From Colius striatus (lineage: Eukaryota; Chordata; Aves; Coliiformes; Coliidae): a stretch of 64,000 nucleotides of DNA. The DNA is taken from positions 92,997,867-93,061,866 of the forward strand of contig NC_084760.1 in assembly GCF_028858725.1 (NCBI RefSeq), given 5' to 3'. The position numbers were made by a program, and so were the translations under genes. Below are positions 1-13,363 of the stretch, in pieces. The notes under the pieces were generated by a model. It did not search any database, had not been told where the DNA came from, and saw nothing but the letters and a program-made list of their open reading frames with translations. How positions within the stretch are numbered: position 1 is the stretch's first letter; each line of letters opens with the position of its first letter.

Positions 1-3000
1 TTACCTAAGAGTATATGCTTAAGTCAGATTTGCAAAGCCAACCAGAAAACTGAATGGAACCTAAAAATACCAACCGCCTCTTTCCACTGATGCAAGTAAA
101 AATACCACTAATACAGCAGTACTGAAAATTTTATTGGAAATACATGAACTACAATCGAATCCTAGTCATCTTCCCATTTAGTATTTCTATTTTCCATCTC
201 ATACAGTATTAAAAAAAAAAGCGCAACTTCAATGGAAGTCTCCACAAAATATACAATTCTAGCAGATATGAACACATATGAAGACATACACCAGCCCATA
301 CAACTGAAATATAAAAGCATTTATCAGTAGCCAGACAAGATCACAATAAACCATTTCCTTAACTATAAACCCTTCAAAGCATCTCAGTTAAAAATTTGGT
401 ATCACTGTAAGGTGACCTGCAAGAAACTGACAGCAGTCAGTGGCCTAAAAAAAAAAGAGTAAGTATTAAATTACATTTTAGGAGAATGACACCCACATAG
501 AAAGATATTTCCTCTAGAAAGAAAATTAAAATATTTCCCTCGTTGCTATAAAACTGAAACAAAGGCATAGTGGAGGCTTTATTTACACCAATGATTGATT
601 ATTCTTGTTCTCTTACAGTTCTGCTAAATTCCAAGTTTTAAAACTTTTTCTCTTTTAAATCAGGTGTCTAGTATACTCAGCACACAACAGCTTCTCCTTC
701 TCAATGGAATTTGCAATAACTATAGATTTCTTTGTAGTCCAATTCAGGAAACTGAAAATAAGTCTCAAATTTGTGAAGAACAATAAAAGAATGAGAGAAC
801 ACTTGAAACAAAAGCCTTCCAGTTTGGCTTGTGCTGCAGACTAGGAGTTTAGAGAGTTACCTCTGGCAGCATACCAGTCCGGTAAAGTGGGGTTTTTTTG
901 TACTAACTTCTGGAGTGCAAACAGTTTTCACTTCTCTCCCAGATACTTTACTGGATGTCAACACCTTTCTATATCATAGGTTTCAAAAAAAAAAAAAAAT
1001 AACCAAGAAAAAGAAAACAAAAAAACACCACACCATCAATCTACACACTTAGCAAAGAAACATGCTAGTTTTAGATTAAATTGAAATAATTTTTACTGTT
1101 CTTCCTTTATCTATGCCACTTTTGCCTGGAGAATTTTCATCATATGAAACTAAGAGCAATTTTTTTTTTACCTGAATATTAATCATGTTTTCTTTTAATG
1201 AGCATTGCTTAAAGATTATTCACAGAGAGCAAGAGAATCTTACTTCAGCTTCTCACATCAACTTGTACACTGATTCCCAAAACACGTGCTTATTACTAGC
1301 AGTTCAACTGGAAAGACTAATCCAAAGCAGACTGACAATTCATCTCACGTCACAGTGAGTGGTCTCGTTTCTCCACCAGGCTGTCATTAGCGTTTGGGCA
1401 ATAAACCCAGAAAAATGTCACATCATCTCCCAAGGGGCAGTGCTATAAGCTGCCCATAAGTGTCTGCAGAATTCTAACATTAGGAGCATTAGTCATTAAA
1501 CAGCTACAGTGAAAAAGACTTGTAAAAAGTGAGAGTAAGGGCTTATCCATTATTAGAAAAATTAATTAGGAGTATCTGAAATAAAATTCAATATTTTCCT
1601 CTAAAGCCTGTATTGCTACAGAGCATTTTAGAACAAGGCAAAATTACTTCACACTCAGTAAACGGTTTTATTTCTTAAGTTAGAAAATTTCTAAGTTAGA
1701 ATTAGTGCAGTCGTTTCTAAAAGGGAAAAAAAGATTCTGTATGTTATTCAACAACAACAAAAGAAAAGCTGTATACAAATTTTGTTCTTTTCCAGGTTTG
1801 TGAGAACACATGCTAAGTTAGGGCAGGGAAGGAACTGTGGAGACACAATACTGGCTCTTCATCCAGCAGGTTTAAATACTGACAGATACAAAAGCGGCTT
1901 TGCTTCCCTATTAATCTCAAGAGAGATGCCAACACCCCGAGAACACAAGGTAGTTTTGGACAAGTCTCAAGAACTGTCAGTGAAAGGCAGTGGTGGGACT
2001 GGGAAGTGAGGTGAGCACCATCAAAAATGACTTAAATATATTGAAGCTCTTCAACAAGGCTTGTGTGACTGTCTCTGCTACATTTTACTTTTAGCAAAAG
2101 ACAAATTTTTTTGAATCAAACATAAAAAACAGATATCTTCTGCCTTCTCTCAACACTACAGCATTCTTAAAACCTAAACATGTCTGGATGTTTAGAGCTA
2201 GCACACGTATTTCTACACTGCTGAGTGGAAGCAGGCATGAACTGTCAAGAGCAATTCTAGATGAAAGGTCAAAGTAAAGAAGGGAATAACATCTGCTTCA
2301 CAAAATACATTTGCTCTCCCGTAATGAAAGCAAACGACTCTATCTGGTGGTTCAATAACCTACTTCTATAATAGTTCTGCATGAAATGCACTGGCATGGC
2401 AAGAAGCAGTCCTCGTTACACATAGTATTTCCAATCACATGCCTAAGGCAGCGCTGAGATACGTCACATCCAGCATAAGTGTGCAAGCAAAGCATCCACT
2501 GGAACAGGTGCTAGAAGAATAATTCCTCGCCTTTTTATGGAAGTGTAAAAAAAGGCTTTTACACTGTAATGGTCTGAAGTAGGACAGTAACTCACTCTGC
2601 CTTGCTTTCTGACCTACAACAACAAGCAGCCCTTGCTGTTGAATTAGAGTCAAGAAAAAACTTGTGCATACTTTTCCAGAGAGGATTCACTGAATAATAC
2701 ACACTCCTAGATTGATTCTGATTTTTAGAGTCTTACAACATAATTGCTAAGATGGTCATAAATAGCTTTTTCTAAAAAAAAAAAAAAAAGTCTTTTGATT
2801 CCCACACCCTCTATTCACTCAGTAATCTTTTAAAGACTTAGACTTCTACTATCAAAATAATTCACTAAACCATCCGTAGACCTTGAGGGCAAAACAGTTG
2901 TCAGATTCTATAACAGGTGGGCAGAAACAAGCCATCCAAAAATTACTTGCAACTGTCACAAATAAAGTGCTAGCTGAAGACTGAACTTCTATCAGACAGA

Positions 3001-6000
3001 TGACTCAATCCATTAGTTTACTTAAGAACAAGGAAAGTAACCTGAATTCTTGTATCCACACGGAAAAAGAAAACAAAAAAACAAAAGAGATCCAAAAAAC
3101 CCACAAAAAACAACCACCTGCCTGCACCACCAATTTTATTCTTGAGATATGAGCAATTTTAGGAACTGTATTGGTTGCAGTTATGCACATCCAGTCTAGC
3201 TGAACTGCCTGCTTGCACTTCCAACATTTTGTCAGATTTTGCTCAACTAAATTAAGTCTTCTACTTCAAATATGCTATTTGTGCAAGTATTAGAACTAAA
3301 GGCTCGATTCCAACGCATTACCCTACATATTGATGTACATAATAACTTAATGCCACCATTGAAATTAATGGCTTTGCTACTCTGGTATTTTACTACCTTA
3401 AATAACTGCAATTATTGCAGTAGACTGAACTATACCACTGTCACCAATAATATAATGCTCTTGTATACACACTTCTCTGGAAACCCTAGGAAACGTGTGT
3501 GGGTTCCTCCAAGAATTCCCAGTCCTAATGAAGGTACGTGGTTTGTTACTTCTGCAGTGGGCTTTTGCTCATGTGTTAAAGACATAAAAAATAAAGCGAG
3601 TATGGTATTGGATTTCTTCGCATAGGCACAAAATACATTGAATTACAATGAGAATTACGTTGTAAAGCAACATACTTGAGAAGAAAAGCTGCTGAATATA
3701 AGCAAGTAGAAAATGTAATATGGTTTAGAGACCACAAATTTAGCTATATTTTTACCTTGAAAAAACAAGTGAAGATATAAGCCAATTTTCTAAAAATGTG
3801 GAACTTATCATAATGTAGTTGTTTGCCCTATCTAAATGCAGAATGAACATTCACACATATGATATGCATAGTAGTCCATTGTAAACACAGGTTAATATAT
3901 TGGGCTCTGAAATACTAGAATTTAAAATTCTAAAAAAATACTGTTTCTTTCCCAGTTCCTGCAACTTGAGTAATGAAACCAGACTAAGCAGTCTGCTTTC
4001 TGACTAGCACACTAATGAAAAACAATTCTTTCCCACACAAAGACATGGATGTAGTAATCCCAAGAGAAGGCTGTCCAGTTTGATTTTTTTAAAAAAAAAG
4101 TCAGTATCTTGGAAAGCTCATTTATTTTTATTGGACTTAGCAAACAAAATGAGCTAAACCCAAAAACTTAAGATAATTCAGTTAACCTCCACTATAGAAT
4201 CCCAGCTCTAGCAGTAGTTATGTTTATCAGCTTCCGTAATACAGATTTCAACATATGCTTCAATAAAAGTCTTTTCACACATGCTGCTCTTGTATGAATA
4301 TGATAGGAAGTTACACTATTACCAGAACTAGGTTACAAACTGCGCTGTTACCTTGATCTTAACTACCTTTTCCCCCCATCACATTCCAGTCAGCTAGTAA
4401 ATGGAAGCTTCACTAAATATGCCTATTCCTGGATAACTATTATGAAATTAGTGCATTCAGGAAACTATATTAAGAGCAGTACTTAGTCAGCAAGCCACAA
4501 CACAATGAGAGCAACAGGTGCTCATGGGAATCAACTGTTTACCAAAAGCAGAAGAGAGATATGCACAAGCCCTATTGAAGCTGGCTCCTGAATCAAGTAA
4601 CTTCATACTTAGGCTAGACCATTTCACTGGGATATTCAATATTCAGTTTATCAGCAACCTAAAACCCCTAACAGATGTTACTCAAATAGCACATAATTTT
4701 AATTGAGATACAAAACAAGACTTTTGCAAGGATTAATTATTGTATACCACTGATGTTTGTATCTTACAGATCTACTGATTATTTATTTTATAATACGAAG
4801 ACGTTCTTTACAGTGATGTTTGGCTTTATTTGACATACGGAAGAACAGTTTGCTCTCCCGTAACCGGGCAGCTAATCACTCAGACAAGATGCGAGACCTT
4901 AACACAAAATCATCACAACTTGCCTTGACCAGCACCTATGCATTAAAAAACATTGTCCAAATAAAATTCAGACTGAAGATGTTGTTTAAATATGTTTCAG
5001 AAATATACCATCAACCGTAGTCTAAACAAGTCCAAAGAGAAAGCGTGCAGTGAAAGCTTTCCATTGTACTGGAGTCAGACCAATTAAACAAAACGGAGTC
5101 AAATTAATAGTGTCTCTACAGACAGAAAATACTTCTTTAACCACATCATTTTCTTAGCCTGTGTAGTTTAATTGGTACAGTTTGTTTCTTTTTTTCAAAA
5201 GGCCTGGAACCATGTGTTCCTGATGTCACATTTCCCCCAAACACTGCACTCATGAGCAGGTAAACCATTTCAGACCTACAATGTACTCATTTGCCTATAT
5301 TTACTAACCGCTTCAAGTCAACTATTCAAACATCTAAATAGGCAACCTAAGGGCAGGTTCAACCTAGACATTTCCCTGTTACACTGGATAAGAGAAATAT
5401 TTGTGCTCCCTCCAAGCTGGCATAAGTCCTAGCACACATACAGTTACATCAGCAAAAGTGCAGTCTTGCTGGTATAGCTTACTTCATTCAGCATCACCCG
5501 CACAGTTAAAGTACTTTTTGCCAGTCAGAAAACAAAATTTACATGGGGCTTCTCAAAATATTTATGCCAACTCTAGCTAGATTAACAGCATTTATTGTGT
5601 TAAAGACTATCATGACTCAAAAACCCCTCTGTTTAAAAGATCTGTATATGAACTGTAAGTCTTCCAAGTTATAACTTTTTATTTGCAGGGTATCTGACTT
5701 CTACATGAGCAACATGAGTAAGTGAAAATAAATTATCACAAGACAAAACAAAGCTTAAAATAACGTAGGACATAAATACCTACAGTTAACAAAGAAACCT
5801 AAAGGGAAATACAGGAACACACTTCTAAACAAAACAGCAGGAGGATTGTTCCCATGCTTCCCCTGCAATGCTACCCTTTCCATTGAAGGTGCACACATAT
5901 GGTGTGGGGAGAACCCTTAAAGTTCAAAGAAATGAATTAGGATTTTACTGTAATTTACAGATAATTCTAATGGCTCATCAATTTTATGCAGTAATTTGCT

Positions 6001-6280
6001 GATTTTCATCACACAAATTTTGCTGATTCCAAAAAGATGACTCTGGGTCATCTTTAAGACAAAGAAGGTTCAAATCCAACGGCAAGGCAGACAGTATCTT
6101 CCAGAGTAAGAAGAAAAAAAAAGAAAGAGGAGTAAATCGGTTTCCCAGTTTAACGGAGCAGCGGGCCTGCAGAGAGCACAACATCCCCGAACGACAGACC
6201 AGCGCTCGGGCTATCGAGCTGCATTTCTCACCGGGTCCTGCACCAATCCAGAAAGAAGATTACGGAAACAGAACAGGCAC
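1..6280 (-). other. ENAH: Probable ENAH intron 1 (start of a long first intron)
   Basis: AT-rich DNA with many A or T runs and no credible coding exon on either strand. Open frames are all short and lack family resemblance. I looked for the EVH1-domain exon expected second in ENAH and did not find it, so that exon must lie left of the window. The assignment as intron rests on the minus-strand split start codon at 6984-6980 and on gene order beside SRP9; it is inference. Long A-rich patches occur near 985-1030, 2775-2790 and 3060-3115. No full transposon could be recognised here. Confidence 0.5.
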
Positions 6281-6979
6281 TAAACAGAGGGGGGGCGGGG
6301 ACGGGACGAGCCAGGAAGGCTGAAAATCGCCTTGAAATGAATGAGCCGGCGGGGAGCGGGAGTCCCCAGCGGGAAGGCGGGCGGGCGGGCACCCTCCTCT
6401 CCCGGCCCCCAGCCGCGTCCACCTCTGTGTTTACATCCGAAACCTCCAAAGGCGACACTTCCCCGGCTGCCGAGAGGGGGATCCCCCCCCTCCCCCCCCG
6501 CCTCTTTATTGATTATACAGGGAAAAGCCCAGCTGCTGCTGCAATGCAACACGCGCCGGTTAAGGCGGAGGGAAAGGGAGGAAGAAAAAAAAAGAAACCA
6601 ACACCAGGAGAGAAAGAAAGGAGAGAGGCGAACGGGACTCACGCCGAGAGGCGCCCACCGCCGCGGCCGGCCCGGGGGAAGCACCGGAGCGAGGCCGCCC
6701 CCCCGCCCTCTCCCCGGACCGGGCCCCGCTGCCGCCCCCCGAGCGCAACTTCACCGCCGCGGGGGACGGGGACGGCGGGGCCGCCCCTCCCCCACCCGCC
6801 ACTAACAATGGGCCCCTCCCCCACCGCGGGGCTCCCCTCAGCTCGGCCCCCTCCCCCTTCGACAGCCAAGCACCGTTCGACGGCCGTCTGCCGTTCACGG
6901 CTGTTGACCGTTTGAGGCCGGGGACACGGAGCCCCTCCGCCCCCCCGCCAGTCCGCCCGCTCCGGGGCCGGCCCCTCAC

Positions 6980-6984
6980 CTCAT
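6980..6984 (-). CDS. ENAH: ENAH exon 1 coding part (split start: ATG AG)
   Basis: On the minus strand the sequence reads GCAGCACC ATG AG and then GTGAGG, an acceptable translation context followed at once by a consensus splice donor (GT at 6979-6978). ENAH, an Ena/VASP protein that promotes actin filament elongation at lamellipodia and focal adhesions, begins with Met-Ser-Glu. Its first coding exon contributes only the first few bases, with the EVH1 domain starting in exon 2; that is family knowledge. The paralogues EVL and VASP also begin Met-Ser-Glu, so the motif alone would not separate them. ENAH is chosen because SRP9 lies next door on the opposite strand, as in human. The remaining exons are outside the window. 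The 5' UTR should extend to higher coordinates; its start cannot be fixed by eye. Confidence 0.62.
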
Positions 6985-7488
6985 GGTGCTGCCCGGGGTC
7001 AGGGAGCCGCTCCCGCTTCCTCGCTCGCTCCGTTCTCTCCCCCGCCCCGCTCCGCTCTTCGCCGCTCCGCAGGGGCCGGCGCGTCAAGGGACAGCGAGAC
7101 CCCCGGCCGCCAGCACCTCCCCGCCCGTCTCCGCCGCTCCCGCCGCCGCCGGGCCGGGCCAGACCACCGCGGGGAGCCGAGGGGTGGGAGGGGACGAGGG
7201 AGGTGGGGGAAAGGGGCGGGGAGGAGCGAACCAACGCGCGGGAAAGGCGGGGGGAGGAGAAGGAGGAGAATGGGCGGGCGGGGGGGAGCGCGGGGGAGGC
7301 CGGAGACACCGGCGGGGCGGGGGGAGCGGCGGGGGGCGCGGCGGCGGCGCGCGAGGGACACGGCGGGTGGGGGGGCGGGAGGAAGGGGCGGGTCGCGGAG
7401 GCCGCGCCCACCGCCGCGCTGCCGCCCGTGCGGGTGAATGGGGCTCGGCGGCCCCACGCCGGGGGTGGGGTGAGGGACGGGCGGGCCG

Positions 7489-7513
7489 GCCGACCGACCT
7501 ACCGACCGACCGG
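7489..7513. repeat. (CCGA)n-type short tandem repeat
   Basis: About six imperfect copies of a CCGA/CGAC tetramer lie inside the ENAH CpG island, just before a plus-strand donor-like site at 7520. Each unit contains a CpG, so the run may be unstable in length. Confidence 0.7.
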
Positions 7514-7964
7514 CCTCAGGTGAGGTGGTGGTTGCCCGGCAGGCGCTCCTCAGCTCTGCGGCAGCTCCTTCCTCAGCGGCTCTGTGCCATTGTCCTGCGG
7601 AGCCGGGGGACAAGGCGGGGCGGGGCACCGCCACGAGACCCTTTTCCCCTGCCCGCCCCTCGGGCAGGGGAAGCCGAACCGGGCCTGCCTCGGGCGGCCC
7701 GCGTCACTAGCACTCCGGGCCGGGCCCGTGCCGTGACCCCGCGCTCGGGAGATGCCCCGGAGCGGCGGGACGGGCGAGTGGCGGGCTGGGCTCTTGGAGA
7801 ACCGCGTCCCGGCCGGCGGAGCTCGGCACCGCTTGAGGCTTCAGGCTGTAGGCACCATCAGTAGACCCTTCCGCATCCTCACCCCGACTCTTCTGCTCCC
7901 TGCACCGGGCTGTGTCCGCCCGAGTAACTGGCGCTCGGTGTGATGCTAACGTTGGAGTCTGTGT

Positions 7965-10900
7965 AGGGCAGAAAGCACATAACCCTCGCAGCCCGCTCAC
8001 CAACTGGGCAGGTAAATGGCTGTGGGTTTATGTAGCTCTTCCAGTTGCCTCTCTATGCCCTCAGAAGCGTCTGGCCTAAGACACATTTTCAGTAGTACGG
8101 GAGTGTTGTTTCAGCTTTCCATTTTCCGGTAGCCCCGCGTCTATGCTGAATACTGATTTACATTTTGCTCAGAGTACACCCAGCAGACCCAGCACACAGG
8201 ATGTGTAATATTCACGCGGCTCGTGTTTAGCTCATTTCTGTCAAGCACTGAATATCCATTCTGTCTTCTCTCCATTAACAGGTGGTCAGCAAGTATGTCT
8301 GTAATTTCCAGTGAAGTTAAGGCATCTTAGTGCTTTTACATCTCCACTTTCATTCCTTCCTAGCAAATACTAGTGTTTTCTAGTACTTGCTACTTTTTTC
8401 CTACATTTTTCTACATTTACCCTATGTGAGAAATAAATGTCTATATGTCTTCTTTATAAATGTTCAGGCTTTTAGATATTAAAAGGTAAATAATTTAAGA
8501 AATACATATTTTTTCTGTATGTGTTTCTGGTCTAGGTTTCACACATTGATGTGTTTTTTTACCAGGAATCTCAGTTTTTTGACACTATTCATAAAAGCTC
8601 TTCCTTAATCAGTATGGAATCCGAGGCAGGGTCATCTACTGTCAATGAATGGTTTCAGTAATGCAAGGAGAGAGGAGGTAGTGAACAAAACAGTCAGTTG
8701 TTAGAAAATACTAATTCAGGAAAAGCAACAGTCTCTGAAACTTAAGGTAATGAATAACAGTTTAGTAAGAAAATTAACATGTTTTTACTGGCATGGGGAT
8801 GATGTCAATGAAAATGTTGCAGTAGAGGTGAATCACAAAATGCAGATGAGTAATCAGAAGAAAAGCAGCAGCATACTCTTAAAAATTAAGTGAGTACCTT
8901 TGACAACAATGTAAACACAGTCTGAAAAAGGGGACACAATTGAATCTGGTAAATAAATTCACCTTAATGGCTTCCAGCAAATATTGAAGACGCTGATGAC
9001 TCACAGTGAACCTCAATGCTCAAGGAATCGTGAATTTTCTAAGATCTGTGCTTCTTATCACCAGAACATCCTCTAAGTAAAAAGTTTGAAAGGTAAGCCA
9101 TTCTGACAGAATTAGCTTGAAGGCAGACAAGTGTAAATGTTAGGGTCTATATCTGATATATCTATGTGTCTATATATATATATCTAAGATCTAATGAGCT
9201 TCAGCAGATACATCAGTAGAAGGAATGGCAGAACCTGCTGGAAGTGTTTTGTTCTAAGATCCCAGTTGTTCTATACCAGAACAAGTCAGGAGCATAATGT
9301 GACTGTTCTGATAGGACTGTTCAATCATATTAGTCAAGTCTAAAATAACTTAGACTGTGACAGGTGTATAGAATCCACCGAAAGTATGCCCAGGCTACAA
9401 GTCTGCCTGAGAGGGAATCAGTAGCCAGAAGCTGTTACTCTCGCAAAATAACTATTATCGCTATTTGTGTTATATTACTTGGTGTTCTTAGCCAAATCAG
9501 ATATGGTCATAGCTGGATTTCTCAAGACATACTCTGTGCTACAACAGAATTTGTAAAAATGCCAGAAGAATCATTTTGCATGCTGGCATCGCAGATGTCA
9601 CCAAGTGCAAAGTCATTCTGGACGCTAGTTCAGTCAAAAATCCCATTGAATTAATCTGTAACAAAATACTAAATCTGCAGTAACTCATATTAGCAGTTAC
9701 ATGAGAAGGAGGGGAGCCAAAATTATGTAGGACAGAAATCAATTATAAATGTTGAGTTCCTTTTTCTTTCCAGGTCAATTTAGCAATGTTATTGTCAAGA
9801 AATTAAAGCAGTCTAGCAGAAGAATGAGTTAGTGTACATGTTTATGATACTGAATTATGCATTGGGAAATCTGTAATCTCTTGTAGCAGGCCCGCATGTT
9901 CTCAAGCTGTAGTCGGTAGATGTGTCCAAGTCACTTTGTGTGATGCTGCCGTTAGGCGTCTCGCTGACAGGATCTTCCAGCGGCACAGCATGGGTGTTAA
10001 TGCCCCCCACATCACCTCCCGCAGTTCTCCCTTCTTTTGGCAAGGACAAGGGCATGTGGCACAAAGTCTTCATAGCTGGTGGTATCACACTAATAACCTG
10101 AGGCCCCTGGCAATTTAGGAGGCTGAGCCATGTAGTGGCTGTTCTAGTCTGTGTCTGAGGACTGCATTTGTGCCCTCCTTCCTCCAGATCCAAGCAGCTC
10201 AGAATACTCCAAAGCCACTTCACATGTCTCCCTTATGTATTTTCTGCTGCTCAGCTGCAAGCAAGGACTGGAATTCAGATGTTTCCAAAGGCTAAGCCAG
10301 CTCAGGTTGAGGTGTATGGTGGGCCTCCTCTCCCAACAACCCAACCAATGAAGGCTTTTTGAATGTTGGAGAAATGGCATAAACCAGAAGAGAATGTGTT
10401 TCTGTTTTGCATCAGCCAGATGAAAGAAGCTTGGCAGGCTACTCCTGAGCAAACCCAGCTGAGTCCATTGCATCTCATCAGCGTGGATCATCCTTAATAC
10501 AGAGTCGTGAGGAGAATACATGACTAATGTTCTGGAGATAGTCAGGGAATCCAAAAGCTTCAACAAACAGAGTAATCCTTCCTCTCACAGTGAGGTTTAC
10601 CCATCTTCTCTAAAACAATCTCCAGCTTTGCAGTCTTTGTTTCTTTGGAAAACCTGATTGTATTTAAGAGGAAAAAGTATGTCCTACTACAGTCAGCATC
10701 CTAGAACAGCAGCACTTATTCAAGATCACTTTGGCCTTCTTTGATGACCTGTAAATAGCATGGTGCAGGATACACAGTCAGAGTGGTTTCTGGAGTGGGG
10801 GGAAGTGGGTTTTTCTGGTGGTTTTGGTTTTTTTAAGGTTATTGTTCTTTTTACTTAATGTGTCTAGAGTTTAGTTTTTGAATATGTAGGAAAACATTTT

Positions 10901-13093
10901 TTTATCTCAATTATTTGGGTTACTTTCCATATAAATAGTCTAGAAAGAAAATGCAATTTACTATATAATAAATATTACTATATATAATAAAAGTGAGAGA
11001 ATTGCAACAACAAAGCATGAGCTTTCTCTCTAGTCATAGTGAAGGCAAGATAGGCTTTCCGAAAACGGTGGACTAAAACAGAATGGCTCAGACAGTCTGC
11101 TCCTGTTAGCATCTAAGATTATGAAAAGAGAAGTGAATTAAGTAATTCAATATGTTATTCTCATCACTGATTATGTTAATCAAATTTATAACTACATCTT
11201 TTTTCTCTGGACCAGACACAGCTGATGCTTGAACAAAATCCATGAGGTCATGGTCAATTGAACAAGATGAGGATCAGACCACTACAGAGATATTTAAAAT
11301 ATACTGGCTAGTATAATTCTTCCTGTCCTTTCTTTCTCTCACCCCAAGTCATTTCCAGTTTCAGATTGCCATGAGTCAGACGACTGCTGAAGTGTTGCAC
11401 AGCAGACCATTAAAGAAAATGCTTTCAACCAAAAACTCTTTCACTTTATTTTATTTATGAAATTATGCAGTGTTTCTCAACCATCTTCTGTGGGAGGGGT
11501 AGCAAACTATCTCTAAAATTCTTTAAGAATGCTAAAATAAACAATTACTGGCATGACTCAGCAGATAACAACAATAGCAAGCAAGGTCTTAATGGAATAA
11601 TATTTGCATTTTGTGGTAAAAAAGGTAAAAATTTTTTAAAAAGGGTAAAATATTACCAGAAAATGAAGCTGCTTTTTTTTTTTTCTATTAAACACAGTCC
11701 TTTGACTCCTGAATGTGAAGTCCAGTCTTCCTACCAGCATACCCTTCTCCTTGTTATACCAGTAAACAATTCATAGAACTTCCATCAGGCACCTCTGAAG
11801 AGGAATGTAAACAACAGCTGAAGCTTTCCACTGTTGTCCTTCCACCAAGGTTCCTAATAGTGCTCCTTATACTGTCAAACGGCATCAGACAATCTAACCA
11901 CAAGCCTCTGTAGAGTGAGTCTGGAGTATGGTATGTGTCTTTCAGTCTGTTCCCAGTAGGCTCAAATATTTAAGCAAAAATTCCTTGAATAAAAAGGGAT
12001 TGGTTTTCCCCCTAAATTTATCATTAAAAGAATTTGTATTGTGCTGCAGGCTATTCAGCAAGGGCTGAAGTCTCTTTTTGTGCAAGTACTGTCTATCAAG
12101 TGTAAATCGATGCACTGTGTACTAAGTGTGAAAATGCTTTTCTGACACTCAGATAAATTATGATTGTTGTTTTGACCCTTGTCTTTCATTCACCTCTACT
12201 CAGTTGCTGACTTTTGTGGTTTCTGAGATGACACGTTGATTTAGGACCACTGCGATAGACCAATCTCATCTCTTATTTCCCATCTAATTTCCTACTCTTC
12301 CCCTAATGGTCTTATTTGCCACCAGTCTGCATTCTTCTTATGCATTACCAATAAAATTTATTCATTATGTTCTTTGCTCTCCTTTGCTAATGTCTTAGAA
12401 CAAATTGTACTCTACTGCTTTATCTTACGCTGAAGGAAAGTCCAGGCACAAAGCTGGCCCAAGATTTGGTTAAGGTTGTTTTGAGCCATCTTGTCTTACA
12501 ACTCCAGATGAGTTATGTTTTAAGTTCCTCAGCTACAGCCAAGGATTTGGGCCATTATTAATTAGTTATTATTAATAATTGTTAAGTGCTTACAGTGCAC
12601 TTATGGCATAAAAAAGGGCAGATGTCTTGCCTAAAAGAGCTGTTACTCTCTAAGGAGATGTCTCCACTGCAGTCTCCCATATATGAGCTAGCTTTGAAAT
12701 TCTTAGGTCAGTTAGCTGTTACTAGTTATCTATCTGGTACATTCTTGCTGAAGCTGCATTGAGCTCTGCAAGCAGCCACTCATCTCGCTTCTTGGCCCCA
12801 ACACCAGCATAGATTTGACTTCACCAGAGCATGTTCACTGCACCATAACCTTTCATTCTACCCAGTGTAGGTAGACAGCCAAAGGAGGTTGTTTAGCCTT
12901 TCAGTTGAAAGCCTGTACCAGATTTCACCAATTTAAAGCTACCTTGCACTTTGCAATTTAATGGATTAAAAAAATGAAACAATAATGCCAAACAATTGCA
13001 AAATGTGTTGTGAAACCCTGAGAATATTCTACTCTGACTCCAAATATGTTCTGTCTTTTGACTGTCTTTCTCCTTTCTCCTCCCTTCTATTTT
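7965..13093. other. Intergenic spacer without recognised gene
   Basis: Mostly AT-rich DNA. There is a short TA-rich run at about 9160-9185 and poly-T/A patches near 10,800 and 11,670. Two moderately long minus-strand open frames overlap at 9855-10566 in a less AT-rich patch. They have no recognisable domain, no splice structure and low-quality composition, so I do not call them genes. That patch could be an old repeat I cannot identify. Confidence 0.55.
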
Positions 13094-13363
13094 AGATGAC
13101 TGACAACACGATTACTATTGCTGGTTAGTTTCCATTCACTGCAAAGTTGGAATAACTTACGATGAAAGTACTGTCCCAGTTATAGATGAATGACAACACT
13201 TTTACTATAGCTGGTTAGTTTCCACTGACTGCAAAGCTGGAATAACTTGCAGCCAAAATAATGTCCTGATTATAGATAAATGACAACACTTTTGCTATTG
13301 TGAGTGAGCACCTGTGGACTGCAAAACTGGAAGCAACTTACAAGACAAATATTGTTCCAGTAA
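13094..13363. repeat. Three tandem copies of a 90-bp unit
   Basis: The phrase AGATGAnTGACAACAC recurs at 13094, 13184 and 13274, exactly 90 bp apart. In each copy it is followed by a related tract (CTATTG/CTATAGC, GGTTAGTTTCCA, ACTGCAAA, CTGGAA, AACTTAC or AACTTGC). Copies 1 and 2 are closest; copy 3 differs more, having GAGTGAGCACC in place of the GGTTAGTTTCC tract. All three frames contain stops, so it is not a protein repeat. It looks like a short local duplication or minisatellite. Confidence 0.85.

Larger units (their letters stand above)
6280..7830. promoter_or_regulatory. ENAH: CpG island, probable ENAH promoter
   Basis: A GC-rich, CpG-dense block of about 1.5 kb sits between AT-rich flanks. 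It contains many GGGCGG/CCGCCC boxes, G-runs able to form quadruplexes (7181-7200) and no clear TATA box, as in housekeeping-type promoters. The minus-strand start codon with its splice donor lies inside it, so minus-strand transcription should begin somewhere in about 7,000-7,500. On the plus strand CTCAG followed by GTGAGG (GT at 7520-7521) is a good splice-donor match, so a divergent non-coding transcript is possible. Long overlapping open frames in this block are a product of GC content and are not called as genes. Confidence 0.75.

Noticed and set aside
6975-6995. Resemblance of the ENAH start context (CAGCACCATG) to half of a REST-binding site
   Set aside because: Only one half-site is present and the second half is missing; it is better explained as translation context.
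6337-7864. Long overlapping open frames on both strands (up to about 290 codons)
   Set aside because: They are low-complexity Pro/Arg/Gly/Ala-rich frames caused by GC content in a CpG island, overlapping on both strands, without any domain.
9855-10566. Two overlapping minus-strand open frames of 122 and 140 codons
   Set aside because: No domain, no splice sites that join them sensibly and no promoter; chance or an unrecognised old repeat.
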